DNA from: Rhodospirillaceae bacterium
GTDB taxonomy: Bacteria; Pseudomonadota; Alphaproteobacteria; GCA-2731375
Length of the DNA: 46,512 nt
Direction: 5' to 3'
NCBI GenBank assembly: GCA_018660265.1
Contig: JABJKS010000022.1
Coordinates: 1-46,512, forward strand
Shown here: in pieces, positions 25,301 through 32,622 of the stretch
Numbering within the stretch: position 1 is the stretch's first letter
Layout of the letters: every line of letters starts with the position of its first letter
Position numbers and translations under genes: made by a program
The notes under the pieces: generated by a model
What the model was told of the DNA's origin: nothing
The model's input: only the letters and a program-made list of their open reading frames with translations
The model's database searches: none

Positions 25301-25617
25301 TTCTGAATGAAAGCGCGGTCAGCCATAATTTCCTTCATTTCTACCGTCATGCCATTGATGCATCCCTGCAGCGCGCTGATTGGCATGGGGCGGAACGTTT
25401 TGCGGACGCCATGGCCGCATATTGGGCACCTGAGCCGTTGCCATGGGTTGATTTCATCGTCGCGCGGGGGCGGGCCTTGGCGGCATTCGGTCGCGGCGAT
25501 AGCGCTCTACCAACGGCGGGGAAGTTGCAGGCATTGCGGGCCGAGGGCGAAAGGTTGGGGATATTGATCGATTTGCCGGCCATTGATGCCGCATTGGCCA
25601 AGACCACGGCAGCCTGA
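22333..25617 (+). CDS. SAM domain-adenylate/guanylate cyclase-AAA ATPase-TPR protein
   Basis: 1094 residues from ATG 22333. The order is: SAM domain (1-60, EISEWLAELGLDKYLAVF); a class III nucleotide cyclase domain (about 75-240, with metal-binding Asp in VLFADIVGFTTL and KHIGDAMMAVFGAP, and TVTGDSVNLAARL); an AAA/STAND-type ATPase (from FVGRRREFSRF, Walker A GEPGIGKSR, Walker B LLLTIEDLHWAD); then a long TPR-like helical tail. This large multidomain architecture is known from soil alphaproteobacteria and actinobacteria and is thought to link a signal received by the TPR or ATPase part to cAMP. All key cyclase residues look present, in contrast to the decayed cyclase beside it. Confidence 0.93.
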   Translation: MAREISEWLAELGLDKYLAVFVENEIDMAAAQLLDNGDLKEMGLPIGPRKKLMAAIAALAGSGTATDGPGLPNLDASRRQVTVLFADIVGFTTLSSSLDAEQTHILLNDFFAAVDGVVSRNGGAVDKHIGDAMMAVFGAPVAHTDDPERALRTARGIHRAVSQLVPPLRVHIGVAAGQVVASTTGSAAHTEYTVTGDSVNLAARLTDLAQAGETLVSASVQQALAEQFEGDDLGPQSIAGLPAPMTVWRLRGLGNARAGASHPFVGRRREFSRFEGAVRHCLAQGVGEAIVVRGEPGIGKSRLLGEFRRLATENGFRCHTSLVLDFGTGKGQDAVRWFVRSLLEIKPGSGKAERERTGRWAMSQGLLHQDQQVFLNDLLDLKQPPDLRGLYDAMDNDTRNQGRLATVTTLVLAFSRQSPLLLTIEDLHWADPVLLNRVALLAKLVAGCRAILLLSTRLAADPFDDDWRATTSGAPVSIIDLGAMDQVEAFDLARAFPDIEHDLVATCIERAGGNPLFLEQLLRNADGLRDGEIPGTLQGIVQARLDTLPATDKAALQAASILGQRFSRAALAALLGHEDYQPELLLSQALIRSAGADFHFAHALIRDGVYSSMLKAQRAALHAIAAEYFMDLDPILHAQHSDAAGDPGAATAYLYAAERQHNAFRHDSALVLIDRALALDAPRAVRFNAMCLQAELLRELGETDRSVSVYEQAGDVANGDRQNCQVNIGLAEGLRIADRYEDCLQALDRAEAAAQPIGDSQALARIHCLRGGIFFSLGNFDGCLAEHGLALELAIDAGSSEAEVRALSGFGDAWYMHGRMQTAYDYFDRCIETCQRHDFPSVEAPNLNMRAIINVSLGNLSEAKADITAVTELAVRIGDQRTLVIAKGIEAQILNDAGQGERAEILARESLVLSLQIGSHMFSVDANFILGRALLIQGRRQEAATVTETAIALSRESGMAFGGPSCFGLLAELADDVEVAARSLEEGERFLNESAVSHNFLHFYRHAIDASLQRADWHGAERFADAMAAYWAPEPLPWVDFIVARGRALAAFGRGDSALPTAGKLQALRAEGERLGILIDLPAIDAALAKTTAA

Positions 25618-25677
25618 AATTGACGTAATCTGCCTGCTGAGTATGATCAAGGCTACTGAATGTATGAGGATACAGCC

Positions 25678-26694
25678 ATGACGATGACGTCTGATGTGAC
25701 TTCCGCGACCCAGATACCGTTGATTGATCTGGCACCATTGGCAAATGGTCTGGAGGGCGCGCAGGAACTTGCCGCAGATTTACGCCACGCGCTGGAGGAG
25801 GTCGGCTTTCTGATGATCGTCAATCATGGCGTAAGCCAGGACCTGATCGATCAAACCTTTGCCCAGGCCAAACGTTTTCATGATCAGGATATGGCCGCCA
25901 AGCAGGCGGTCATGATGAATGAACACAACAACGGCTATATGGCCATGGCGCGGTACAATGTGCGCACGAGCCGGGTCAGCGATGATGCGTTGCCGGATAT
26001 GAACGAATCTTTTTTTACCAAACGGGAACGAACAGCGGATGACCCCTTGGTCCTGGCGGGACGGCGGTTTGCGGGTCCGAACGAATGGCCGTCGGATTTG
26101 CCCGGCTTTCGTGATGCGCTGTTGGAATATACGGAAGCGGTGGATGCCCTGGGCCGGCGTTTGTTGCCGGCAGTGGCCCTGTCTTTGGATCTGCCCGCCG
26201 ATACATTTGATGCCGCATTCGCGGAAAGTCAGTTTTCCTTCCGTCTGTCCCACTATCCCGGCGTAGATCGCGCGGTTGATCAATTTGGCTTTTCAGCCCA
26301 TACGGACGCCAATTTTATGACATTTTTGGCCCAATCCGGCGTGCCCGGCCTGCAAATTAAGGTGGAATCCGGCGAGAATGAGGGGAAATGGTGCGATGTG
26401 CCCTATGTGCCCGGTTCGTTCGTGGTGAACACAGGCGATATGCTGCACCGATGGACCAATGGGCGCTTTAAATCAACACCGCACCGGGTTATTCCACCCA
26501 AGGGGCAGGCGCGCTATGCTATTCCCTATTTCATGGGGCCGCATATAGATACGGTCATCTCCTGCTTGCCTGGATGTTCCGATAAAGATCATCCTGTGCA
26601 ATACGCACCCATCACCTACGACGACTATATTAGCTGGTGGTACGATGCCAATTATAACACGGCTGATCAGGCGGATTTGCGCGTGGAATCGTAG
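25678..26694 (+). CDS. Fe(II)/2-oxoglutarate oxygenase, isopenicillin-N-synthase-like
   Basis: 338 residues from ATG 25678, chosen because GAGGA lies eight bases upstream; an ATG at 25660 has none. The N-terminal DIOX_N domain (IPLIDLAPLANGLE, EEVGFLMIVNHGVSQDLID) is followed by the catalytic barrel with His208, Asp210 (FSAHTDANFMTF) and His269 (STPHRV). The 2-oxoglutarate site is Arg279-Tyr-Ala, where the family usually has R-x-S, a small departure. FVVNTGDMLHRWTNGRF is typical. It stands alone. Substrate unknown; relatives include gibberellin-oxidase-like and ethylene-forming enzymes. Confidence 0.92.
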   Translation: MTMTSDVTSATQIPLIDLAPLANGLEGAQELAADLRHALEEVGFLMIVNHGVSQDLIDQTFAQAKRFHDQDMAAKQAVMMNEHNNGYMAMARYNVRTSRVSDDALPDMNESFFTKRERTADDPLVLAGRRFAGPNEWPSDLPGFRDALLEYTEAVDALGRRLLPAVALSLDLPADTFDAAFAESQFSFRLSHYPGVDRAVDQFGFSAHTDANFMTFLAQSGVPGLQIKVESGENEGKWCDVPYVPGSFVVNTGDMLHRWTNGRFKSTPHRVIPPKGQARYAIPYFMGPHIDTVISCLPGCSDKDHPVQYAPITYDDYISWWYDANYNTADQADLRVES

Positions 26695-26868
26695 ATATTG
26701 TCTGTTGCGAATTAACACTTGCAGATTGAACGGCCCATGCCCCGGCTTTATAATTAACCTAGGTTTAAACAAAATACTGGACAGTAATGCCAGATTTCGC
26801 CCTGCTGGTTGATTTTAAGAACCGGTATTGGTGAAGGGTTTCTTGGGAAGCAAAGACAACTAGGGCTG

Positions 26869-27792
26869 ATGTCTGTCGAAAGCAAATCGCAATCTGAAGG
26901 CTTCATAACCTCTCTCCGGGGGCGTCTCTCTGCGTGGTGGGAGGGGGAAGAAGCGCAAGAAGTCGACGCCGATGTTAACAGCGCATCAATGGATGGCGGT
27001 GGTGACGAGGCGGGTGACGGCATTGCCTGGCCGGCTCCCCGTTTGGCAGCGGCACAAATGTTGTTTGGCGAAGGTTGTACATATCCGGGCAGTAAACAAG
27101 CCATAACCCAGCTAATCGAACCGCTAAATCTTGATGAGACCAAAACGGTCGTGGATTTGTGCGCGGGTATCGGCACTGCCACGCGGATCATTGTCCAGGA
27201 AACCGGGGCCAAGGTTGAAGGACTGGAATTGGACCCGGCCCAATTGGAACTGGCGACCCGGTTGGCCGAACAGGCCGGGCTGGGGGACAAAGTAGCAATG
27301 ATTGAAGGGGCTATTGGTAATTGTAACATCGAACCTGATAGCCGGGATGCCGTATTCAGCCGAGGTGCCTTACTGGGCTTGGCAGAGAAGGATGCGGCAT
27401 TTCTTGAAATATGGAACATACTGAAGCCCGGCGGCCAGGCTTTGTTTGCTGATTTCATGGCCAAAACGGCCGATGAGGCAAAGGAAGATGCCGCGGAATG
27501 GGCAAAATTCGAGAAGATGAAACCCTATCTGGCGACTGTTGATCAAATCAGACAGGGACTGTCCGCGGCCCATCTTGACGTCCATGAGTTGGAGGATATT
27601 TCCAGTTTATTTTGCAGCCATATACTCCGTGGTCTGGCCGGATTGACGGAAACCTTGAAAAAAGGCTCCGTGCCCAAGGATCAACGTCCCTGGGTTATGT
27701 GGGAAGTGGAATTGTGGGCCCGGCGCATCGCCATGTTGCAAGCGGGCAATATTGGTTTCTATCGCGTTCACGCCAGCAAATCCGCCGATTAG
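26869..27792 (+). CDS. Class I SAM-dependent methyltransferase
   Basis: About 307 residues from ATG 26869 (MSVESK); a TTG at 26809 is also possible. A charged Gly/Asp-rich N-terminal segment (about 1-60) has no assigned fold. The Rossmann core follows with motif I VVDLCAGIGTATRI, acidic motif II VEGLELDPAQLELA, and the post-I region IEGAIGNCNIEPDSRDAVFS. The late block IWNILKPGGQALFADFM is typical of small-molecule methyltransferases. No recognised substrate domain. The flanks are a 2OG oxygenase and rpmJ, with no clear operon. Confidence 0.85.
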   Translation: MSVESKSQSEGFITSLRGRLSAWWEGEEAQEVDADVNSASMDGGGDEAGDGIAWPAPRLAAAQMLFGEGCTYPGSKQAITQLIEPLNLDETKTVVDLCAGIGTATRIIVQETGAKVEGLELDPAQLELATRLAEQAGLGDKVAMIEGAIGNCNIEPDSRDAVFSRGALLGLAEKDAAFLEIWNILKPGGQALFADFMAKTADEAKEDAAEWAKFEKMKPYLATVDQIRQGLSAAHLDVHELEDISSLFCSHILRGLAGLTETLKKGSVPKDQRPWVMWEVELWARRIAMLQAGNIGFYRVHASKSAD

Positions 27793-27927
27793 GCCAAAAT
27801 TCGGTCCAAATATGATTTGTGATCTAAGCAGTTAATTTCCATGGGACGTCGTTGACAGGGCTGGGGGGCATCTGTATGTTCCGCCGACTGTTTGAATATG
27901 ACCGCACGGTCGAATACAGGTGATGTG

Positions 27928-28053
27928 ATGAAAGTTGTGAATTCTTTGAAATCGGCGAAAAAACGCCATCGGGATTGCCGGATTGTCCGCCGCAAGGGCC
28001 GGGTCTATGTGATTAACAAGACCAACCGCCGGTTCAAGGCGCGCCAAGGCTAA
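27928..28053 (+). CDS. rpmJ: Ribosomal protein bL36
   Basis: 41 residues, starting [20 protein letters not shown] and ending NRRFKARQG, a near-consensus bL36 of the alphaproteobacterial kind, which keeps only one Cys and so lacks the zinc ribbon. The ATG at 27928 follows AGGTGATGTG. It is part of the large ribosomal subunit. The gene is isolated, as is usual for this rpmJ, and ends in a strong terminator. Confidence 0.97.
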   Translation: MKVVNSLKSAKKRHRDCRIVRRKGRVYVINKTNRRFKARQG

Positions 28054-28090
28054 ATTCTCGCGAGCCTCGGCCTTTTTGGGGTCGCTGATG

Positions 28091-28121
28091 CCGCGCCTAT
28101 AGGGCGCGGTTTTTCGTTTTT
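28091..28121 (+). terminator. Rho-independent terminator of rpmJ
   Basis: CCGCGCC (28091-28097) pairs with GGCGCGG (28103-28109) around a short TATAG loop. It is followed by TTTTTCGTTTTT (28110-28121), 38 bases after the rpmJ stop codon. Confidence 0.92.
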
Positions 28122-28156
28122 GACGCTGTGCCGCTGATCATGGCAAACTCTCCAGA

Positions 28157-28294
28157 GCATTTCCGACGAGGAAATGCCCAGGCACTTGGAACTCTTAAGA
28201 TTCAAGCAATTTTTCCAATCACTTTGAATCGCCCCGGTGCTTTAGGGCGATTCTCTTTAGACCGGAATTGCGCTAGTGTGGCCCATCAATTCCG
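28157..28294. repeat. Three consecutive perfect hairpins upstream of glcD
   Basis: Hairpin 1: GCATTTCC (28157-28164) with GGAAATGC (28170-28177). Hairpin 2: GAATCGCCC (28226-28234) with GGGCGATTC (28245-28253). Hairpin 3: CGGAATTG (28263-28270) with CAATTCCG (28287-28294). All are perfect and lie within 160 bases of the glcD ATG. Related GAGCAATTCCG/ATCAATTCGG sequences follow the diguanylate cyclase gene at about 12004-12035, which suggests a dispersed intergenic palindrome family. Confidence 0.75.
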
Positions 28295-28315
28295 CCCCGA
28301 GCCGGAGACAAAATC

Positions 28316-29800
28316 ATGCTGATGCCAAAACCTGAAGCCGATATCCTGGCGCAGCGACAGGGCCTGATTGCCGATTTGCGCCAGATTGTGTCAGGCGAAG
28401 GCGTGATTGCGGACGAGATTGCCCTGCGGGTCTACGAATCCGATGGTCTAAGCGCCTATCGCCAGACTCCCATGGCCGTGGTCCTGCCTGAAACCGTAGC
28501 GCAAATTTCAGACATTATGCGCCTATGCGATCAGCGCGGCGTAAAGATTGTCCCCCGTGGTGCCGGGACCTCGTTATCGGGTGGGGCCCTGCCCCTGGAA
28601 GACGGTATTATTCTGGGCTTGGGTAAGTTCAACCGAATTCTGGAAATTGATTATGAAAATCGTGCCGTCCGGGTCCAGCCGGGCGTGACCAATCTTGGGA
28701 TATCTCAGGCTGTCGATGCCGAGGGGTTTTATTACGCCCCCGATCCCTCCAGCCAGATCGCCTGTTCCATCGGCGGCAATGTGGCGGAAAACGCCGGCGG
28801 TGTGCATTGCCTGAAATATGGCGTCACCACGAATAATCTTCTGGGCCTTGAAATGGTCCTGCTGTCGGGCGAGGTCATCCGCCTGGGCGGCAAGCATCTG
28901 GACAGCGGCGGCTATGACCTGATGGGCCTGTTGACCGGGTCCGAGGGCCTGTTGGGGGTGATCACGGAGATTACCGTGCGTATCCTGAAAAAGCCCGAGA
29001 CCGCCCGTGCCCTGCTCATCGGCTTCCCCTCGTCCGAGGCGGCGGGTGCCTGCGTTGGCCAGGTTATCGGATCAGGGATTATTCCGGGCGGGATGGAGAT
29101 GATGGATAAGGCAGCCATCCATGCGTCTGAGGAATTCTGCCATGCCGGCTATCCCCTGGAGGCGGAGGCTTTGTTGATCGTGGAATTGGATGGTCCGGGC
29201 CGGGAAGTCGACCATTTGATCGAAAAAGTCGGCGCAATTGCCGAAGGCTGTGGTTCCACGTCATTGCGCATTTCAGAGACTGAGGCGGAACGGGACGCGT
29301 TTTGGGCCGGGCGCAAAGCAGCCTTTCCCGCCATTGGCCGCATCAGTCCCGACTATATGTGTATGGACGGCACAATCCCGCGCAACCGCCTGCCGGAAGT
29401 TCTGGCGCGGATGGGAGAATTGAGCAAGAAACACGGCCTCGCTGTCGCTAATGTTTTTCATGCGGGTGATGGTAACCTCCACCCCCTGATCCTGTTCGAT
29501 GCCAATGCGGGAGAATTGGAAACGGCGGAGGAATTCGGTGCCGATATCCTGCGCCTCTGCGTAGAGGTTGGCGGCGTTCTGACAGGAGAACATGGCATAG
29601 GTGTGGAAAAGCGTGACCTGATGGCGGAAGTTTTCACAGAGCAGGATCTGGCCCAGCAACAGCGGATCAAATGCGCCTTTGATCCGAATGGCCGCCTGAA
29701 TCCTGGAAAGGTTTTTCCCGTGCTGCACCGTTGTGCCGAATTGGGGCAGCTGGTCGTGCACAAGGGGAAAATACCTTTCCCAGAGATTCCACGGTTTTGA
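28316..29800 (+). CDS. glcD: Glycolate oxidase subunit GlcD (FAD-linked)
   Basis: 494 residues. FAD-binding PCMH domain: PRGAGTSLSGGALPLEDGII binds FAD, then RVQPGVTNLGISQAV, PDPSSQIACSIGGNVAENAG and LTGSEGLLGVITEITVR. The C-terminal FAD-oxidase domain has VFHAGDGNLHPLILFD and GEHGIGVEKRDLM, both diagnostic of the GlcD/D-lactate dehydrogenase family. It oxidises glycolate (or D-lactate) to glyoxylate, passing electrons to GlcF. GGAG lies about ten bases before the ATG. First gene of the tight operon glcD-glcE-glcF. Related D-2-hydroxyacid dehydrogenases are usually single genes, so the context supports glycolate. Confidence 0.95.
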   Translation: MLMPKPEADILAQRQGLIADLRQIVSGEGVIADEIALRVYESDGLSAYRQTPMAVVLPETVAQISDIMRLCDQRGVKIVPRGAGTSLSGGALPLEDGIILGLGKFNRILEIDYENRAVRVQPGVTNLGISQAVDAEGFYYAPDPSSQIACSIGGNVAENAGGVHCLKYGVTTNNLLGLEMVLLSGEVIRLGGKHLDSGGYDLMGLLTGSEGLLGVITEITVRILKKPETARALLIGFPSSEAAGACVGQVIGSGIIPGGMEMMDKAAIHASEEFCHAGYPLEAEALLIVELDGPGREVDHLIEKVGAIAEGCGSTSLRISETEAERDAFWAGRKAAFPAIGRISPDYMCMDGTIPRNRLPEVLARMGELSKKHGLAVANVFHAGDGNLHPLILFDANAGELETAEEFGADILRLCVEVGGVLTGEHGIGVEKRDLMAEVFTEQDLAQQQRIKCAFDPNGRLNPGKVFPVLHRCAELGQLVVHKGKIPFPEIPRF

Positions 29801-29810
29801 TGGCGCTCAG

Positions 29811-31043
29811 ATGACCGAAAACCTGAAACCCACTGATGCCGCCCAGGTCGGGGAGGTTCTGGCCTGGACCGCCGGGTCCGGCAAGAGCGTTGAATTGATC
29901 GGCGGTGGCAGCAAGGCCGGTTTGGGGCGGCCCATGATTACGGATTACCGCCTGGATCTTTCCGCATTGGAGGGCGTCAATCTGTACGAGCCGGAAGAAC
30001 TGGTGCTGCGCGCAGGCGCGGCGACGCCGTTGGGGGAAATTCAGGCCATGTTGGCCCAGCAACGCCAGCAGATGGCGTTTGAACCACCTGATTACGCCGG
30101 CCTTTATCAGCATGACAAGGACCAGACCATTGGCGGTGTGCTCGCGACCAATCTGGCCGGGCCGCGACGGATCAAGGCGGGCGCGGCGCGGGATCATTTC
30201 CTGGGCGTTGCAGGGATTTCAGGCCGGGGGGAGGCTTTTAAATCCGGCGGCCGCGTGGTCAAGAATGTCACCGGGTATGATCTTTGCAAACTGATGGCGG
30301 GCAGTTTCGGTACCTTGGCGGCCCTGACGGAGGTCACCATCAAGGTTCTGCCCGCACCGGAAAAAATCCGCACCGTATTGTTGTTTGGCCAGGAAGACGG
30401 CACCGCCATCCTGGCCATGAGCCAGGCCGCCGGCAGCCCCCATGAAGTTTCCGGTCTGGCCCATTTGCCCAGCGCCATCGCGGCGCGGTCGTCCGTGTCC
30501 TATGTGCAGACGGCGGGCGCATCGGTGACCGCCGTGCGTGTCGAAGGGCCGGGTCCATCTGTCGAACACCGCGCGGCGGCGTTACGGGAACAATGGGGCA
30601 GCTTTGGCGCGGTGGAGGAACTGCACGGCCACAACAGCAGTACATTCTGGCGGGAGGTCGCGAATGTCGCGCATTTGTTGCCGCAGGCCGACGCTGTGAT
30701 CTGGAAGCTTTCCGTCACGCCATCCTTGGGCGCCGAGACCATGGCGGCAGCTTTGTCAGAGGGTGGTGAGGGTTATTATGATTGGGCCGGCGGATTGCTA
30801 TGGCTGTCCGTGCCCCTACTGAATGATGGGCACAGTGATGGTGGCGTTGCCCTGGTACGTGGCGCGCTAATTGGCCCGGATGCGGGCCATGCCACATTGA
30901 TGCGCGGGCCCGACGACCTGCGTGAACGGATAGATGTTTTCCAGCCTGGCGCACCGGCGCTTGCCGCGCTTAGCGCGCGCATCAAAGACTCCTTCGACCC
31001 CCGCGGGCTGTTAAACCCAGGCCGCATGTACGTGGCGGTATAG
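29811..31043 (+). CDS. glcE: Glycolate oxidase subunit GlcE (FAD-binding)
   Basis: 410 residues from ATG 29811, ten bases after glcD. A shorter FAD-binding PCMH protein: VELIGGGSKAGLGRP, LVLRAGAATPLGEIQAML, TIGGVLATNLAGPRRIKAGA, then GRVVKNVTGYDLCKLMAGSF and GTLAALTEVTIKVLP. The C-terminus DPRGLLNPGRMYV is shared with GlcD. It is the second flavoprotein subunit of the glycolate dehydrogenase complex. The frame is open upstream into glcD, but that portion has no family character. Confidence 0.93.
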   Translation: MTENLKPTDAAQVGEVLAWTAGSGKSVELIGGGSKAGLGRPMITDYRLDLSALEGVNLYEPEELVLRAGAATPLGEIQAMLAQQRQQMAFEPPDYAGLYQHDKDQTIGGVLATNLAGPRRIKAGAARDHFLGVAGISGRGEAFKSGGRVVKNVTGYDLCKLMAGSFGTLAALTEVTIKVLPAPEKIRTVLLFGQEDGTAILAMSQAAGSPHEVSGLAHLPSAIAARSSVSYVQTAGASVTAVRVEGPGPSVEHRAAALREQWGSFGAVEELHGHNSSTFWREVANVAHLLPQADAVIWKLSVTPSLGAETMAAALSEGGEGYYDWAGGLLWLSVPLLNDGHSDGGVALVRGALIGPDAGHATLMRGPDDLRERIDVFQPGAPALAALSARIKDSFDPRGLLNPGRMYVAV

Positions 31044-31045
31044 CG

Positions 31046-32350
31046 ATGCAAACTGATTTCAAGCCAGCGCAGTTGACCGACCCCAATGTGGTGGAGGCCG
31101 ATAGCATTCTGCGCAAATGCGTTCATTGCGGTTTTTGCACCGCCACCTGCCCGACCTACGTCATGCTGGGGGACGAGTTGGACAGCCCGCGCGGACGGAT
31201 TTATCTGATCAAGAATATGCTGGAAGGTGGTGCGGCCCCCGATGCCCGCACCGTGCGCCATATTGATCGCTGTTTGTCCTGCCTGTCCTGTATGACGACC
31301 TGTCCTTCGGGCGTTGATTATATGCATCTGCTGGACCAGGCCCGGGCCCGGATAGAGGCGCTGTTTAAGCGCCCCTGGGCCGAGACCTGGCTGCGCGGGC
31401 TATTGGCGATGGTTCTGCCGCGACCGGGCCTGTTCCGCCTGGCCCTGCAAGGTGCGCGTTTGGCCAAACCGTTCGCAGCCCTGGCACCGGGGCGGCTACG
31501 CGGGCTTTTGGCCATGGCCCCGGACAAACTGCCCCCGGCCTCGGGCCTGGACAGCCCCCAGATACATAAGGCGCAGGGGCAGCGGAAATTGCGGGTGGCC
31601 ATGCTGACCGGCTGTGCCCAGCGGGTGTTGGACCCCGCCATCAATGCCGCCACTGTTCGTCTGCTGACCCGCCTGGGCTGTGATGTTGTAATCGCCAAGG
31701 GCGCTGGCTGTTGCGGCGCCCTGACCCAGCATATGGGCAAGGTGGAGGAGGCCACAGCCGCTGTCCGGGCCAACGTCGCCGCCTGGGACCGGGAACTGTC
31801 TGGCGAGGGTTTGGATGCCGTCGTCATCAATGCCTCTGGCTGCGGCACGACTGTGAAGGATTATGGCCATATGCTGGCCGACGATCCCGAATGGGCGGCG
31901 GCTGGGCAAAGGATCGCGGATCTGGCGGTGGATATCACCGAATTACTGCAACGTCCCGAACTGCCGGAACTGTCGGCGCTGGGCCAGACGCCGGGTCCCA
32001 TCTCGGACCTGAAAGTGGCCTATCATGCGGCCTGTTCCCTACAGCATGGCCAGAAAATTATCACGCCGCCCAAACAACTGCTGGCCCAGGCGGGCTTTGA
32101 AGTGATGCAGGTGCCGGAAGGGCACCTATGTTGCGGCTCGGCCGGCACTTATAATTTGCTGCAACCGGAATTGGCCGGTCGTCTTTTGCAACGCAAAGCG
32201 GGCAATATTAACAGCCTGCAGCCGGATCTGGTCGCCGCCGGGAACATCGGCTGTATGATACAGCTACGCAGCGGCCTGGACGTCCCCGTGGTGCATACAG
32301 TGGAATTGCTGGACTGGGCCACGGGCGGGCCGAAACCAAGTAATCTTTAG
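31046..32350 (+). CDS. glcF: Glycolate oxidase iron-sulfur subunit GlcF
   Basis: 434 residues, two bases after the glcE stop. Two 4Fe-4S clusters: CVHCGFCTATCPTY near residue 30 and CLSCLSCMTTCPSG near residue 82. Two CCG domains follow (GAGCCGALTQHMG and HLCCGSAGTYNLL, each preceded by conserved Cys) that bind a further cluster or quinone-linked centre. It carries electrons from the flavin subunits to the membrane quinone pool. Last gene of the operon. The MITE-like element starts 14 bases after its stop. Confidence 0.95.
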   Translation: MQTDFKPAQLTDPNVVEADSILRKCVHCGFCTATCPTYVMLGDELDSPRGRIYLIKNMLEGGAAPDARTVRHIDRCLSCLSCMTTCPSGVDYMHLLDQARARIEALFKRPWAETWLRGLLAMVLPRPGLFRLALQGARLAKPFAALAPGRLRGLLAMAPDKLPPASGLDSPQIHKAQGQRKLRVAMLTGCAQRVLDPAINAATVRLLTRLGCDVVIAKGAGCCGALTQHMGKVEEATAAVRANVAAWDRELSGEGLDAVVINASGCGTTVKDYGHMLADDPEWAAAGQRIADLAVDITELLQRPELPELSALGQTPGPISDLKVAYHAACSLQHGQKIITPPKQLLAQAGFEVMQVPEGHLCCGSAGTYNLLQPELAGRLLQRKAGNINSLQPDLVAAGNIGCMIQLRSGLDVPVVHTVELLDWATGGPKPSNL

Positions 32351-32363
32351 ATCAATGGCTTTA

Positions 32364-32622
32364 TACCAAGTTGCGGTGATAAAGACTCATATAGATCGTT
32401 TCAAGGGCCCCTCGGGTAGGAGTGGAACCGCTGGCGGTACTGGTACCTTCAAGGTTACACGACGCCGCCGAGGGGCCCCTGAAACGACCGAATTCGGCGC
32501 TTTACGAAAGCTTTCGGCGGTGTCGCGCGCTGCTTGTGGTACCAGGCACCACGGCGCAACACGCTCCTACCCGAAAGCCTTCGTAAAGCGTCTATATGGG
32601 TCTTTATCACCGCAACTTGGTA
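32364..32622. mobile_element. 259-bp MITE-like element with 32-bp terminal inverted repeats
   Basis: Terminal inverted repeats of 32 bp (32364-32395 and 32591-32622, starting TACCAAGTTGCGGTGATAAA, one mismatch) are flanked on both sides by TTA (32361-32363, 32623-32625), a possible 3-bp target duplication. Inside, TCGTTTCAAGGGCCCCTCGG (32396-32415) pairs with 32468-32487. Separately, CGCTTTACGAAAGCTTTCGG (32498-32517) pairs with 32571-32590; each stem has one mismatch. A single strand therefore folds as a three-way junction. The two halves are also diverged inverted copies of each other. It has no coding capacity. Confidence 0.85.

Noticed and set aside
28128-28322. 64-codon frame upstream of glcD
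   Set aside because: Its sequence is made of the three palindromic hairpins and overlaps the glcD start; no coding signal.
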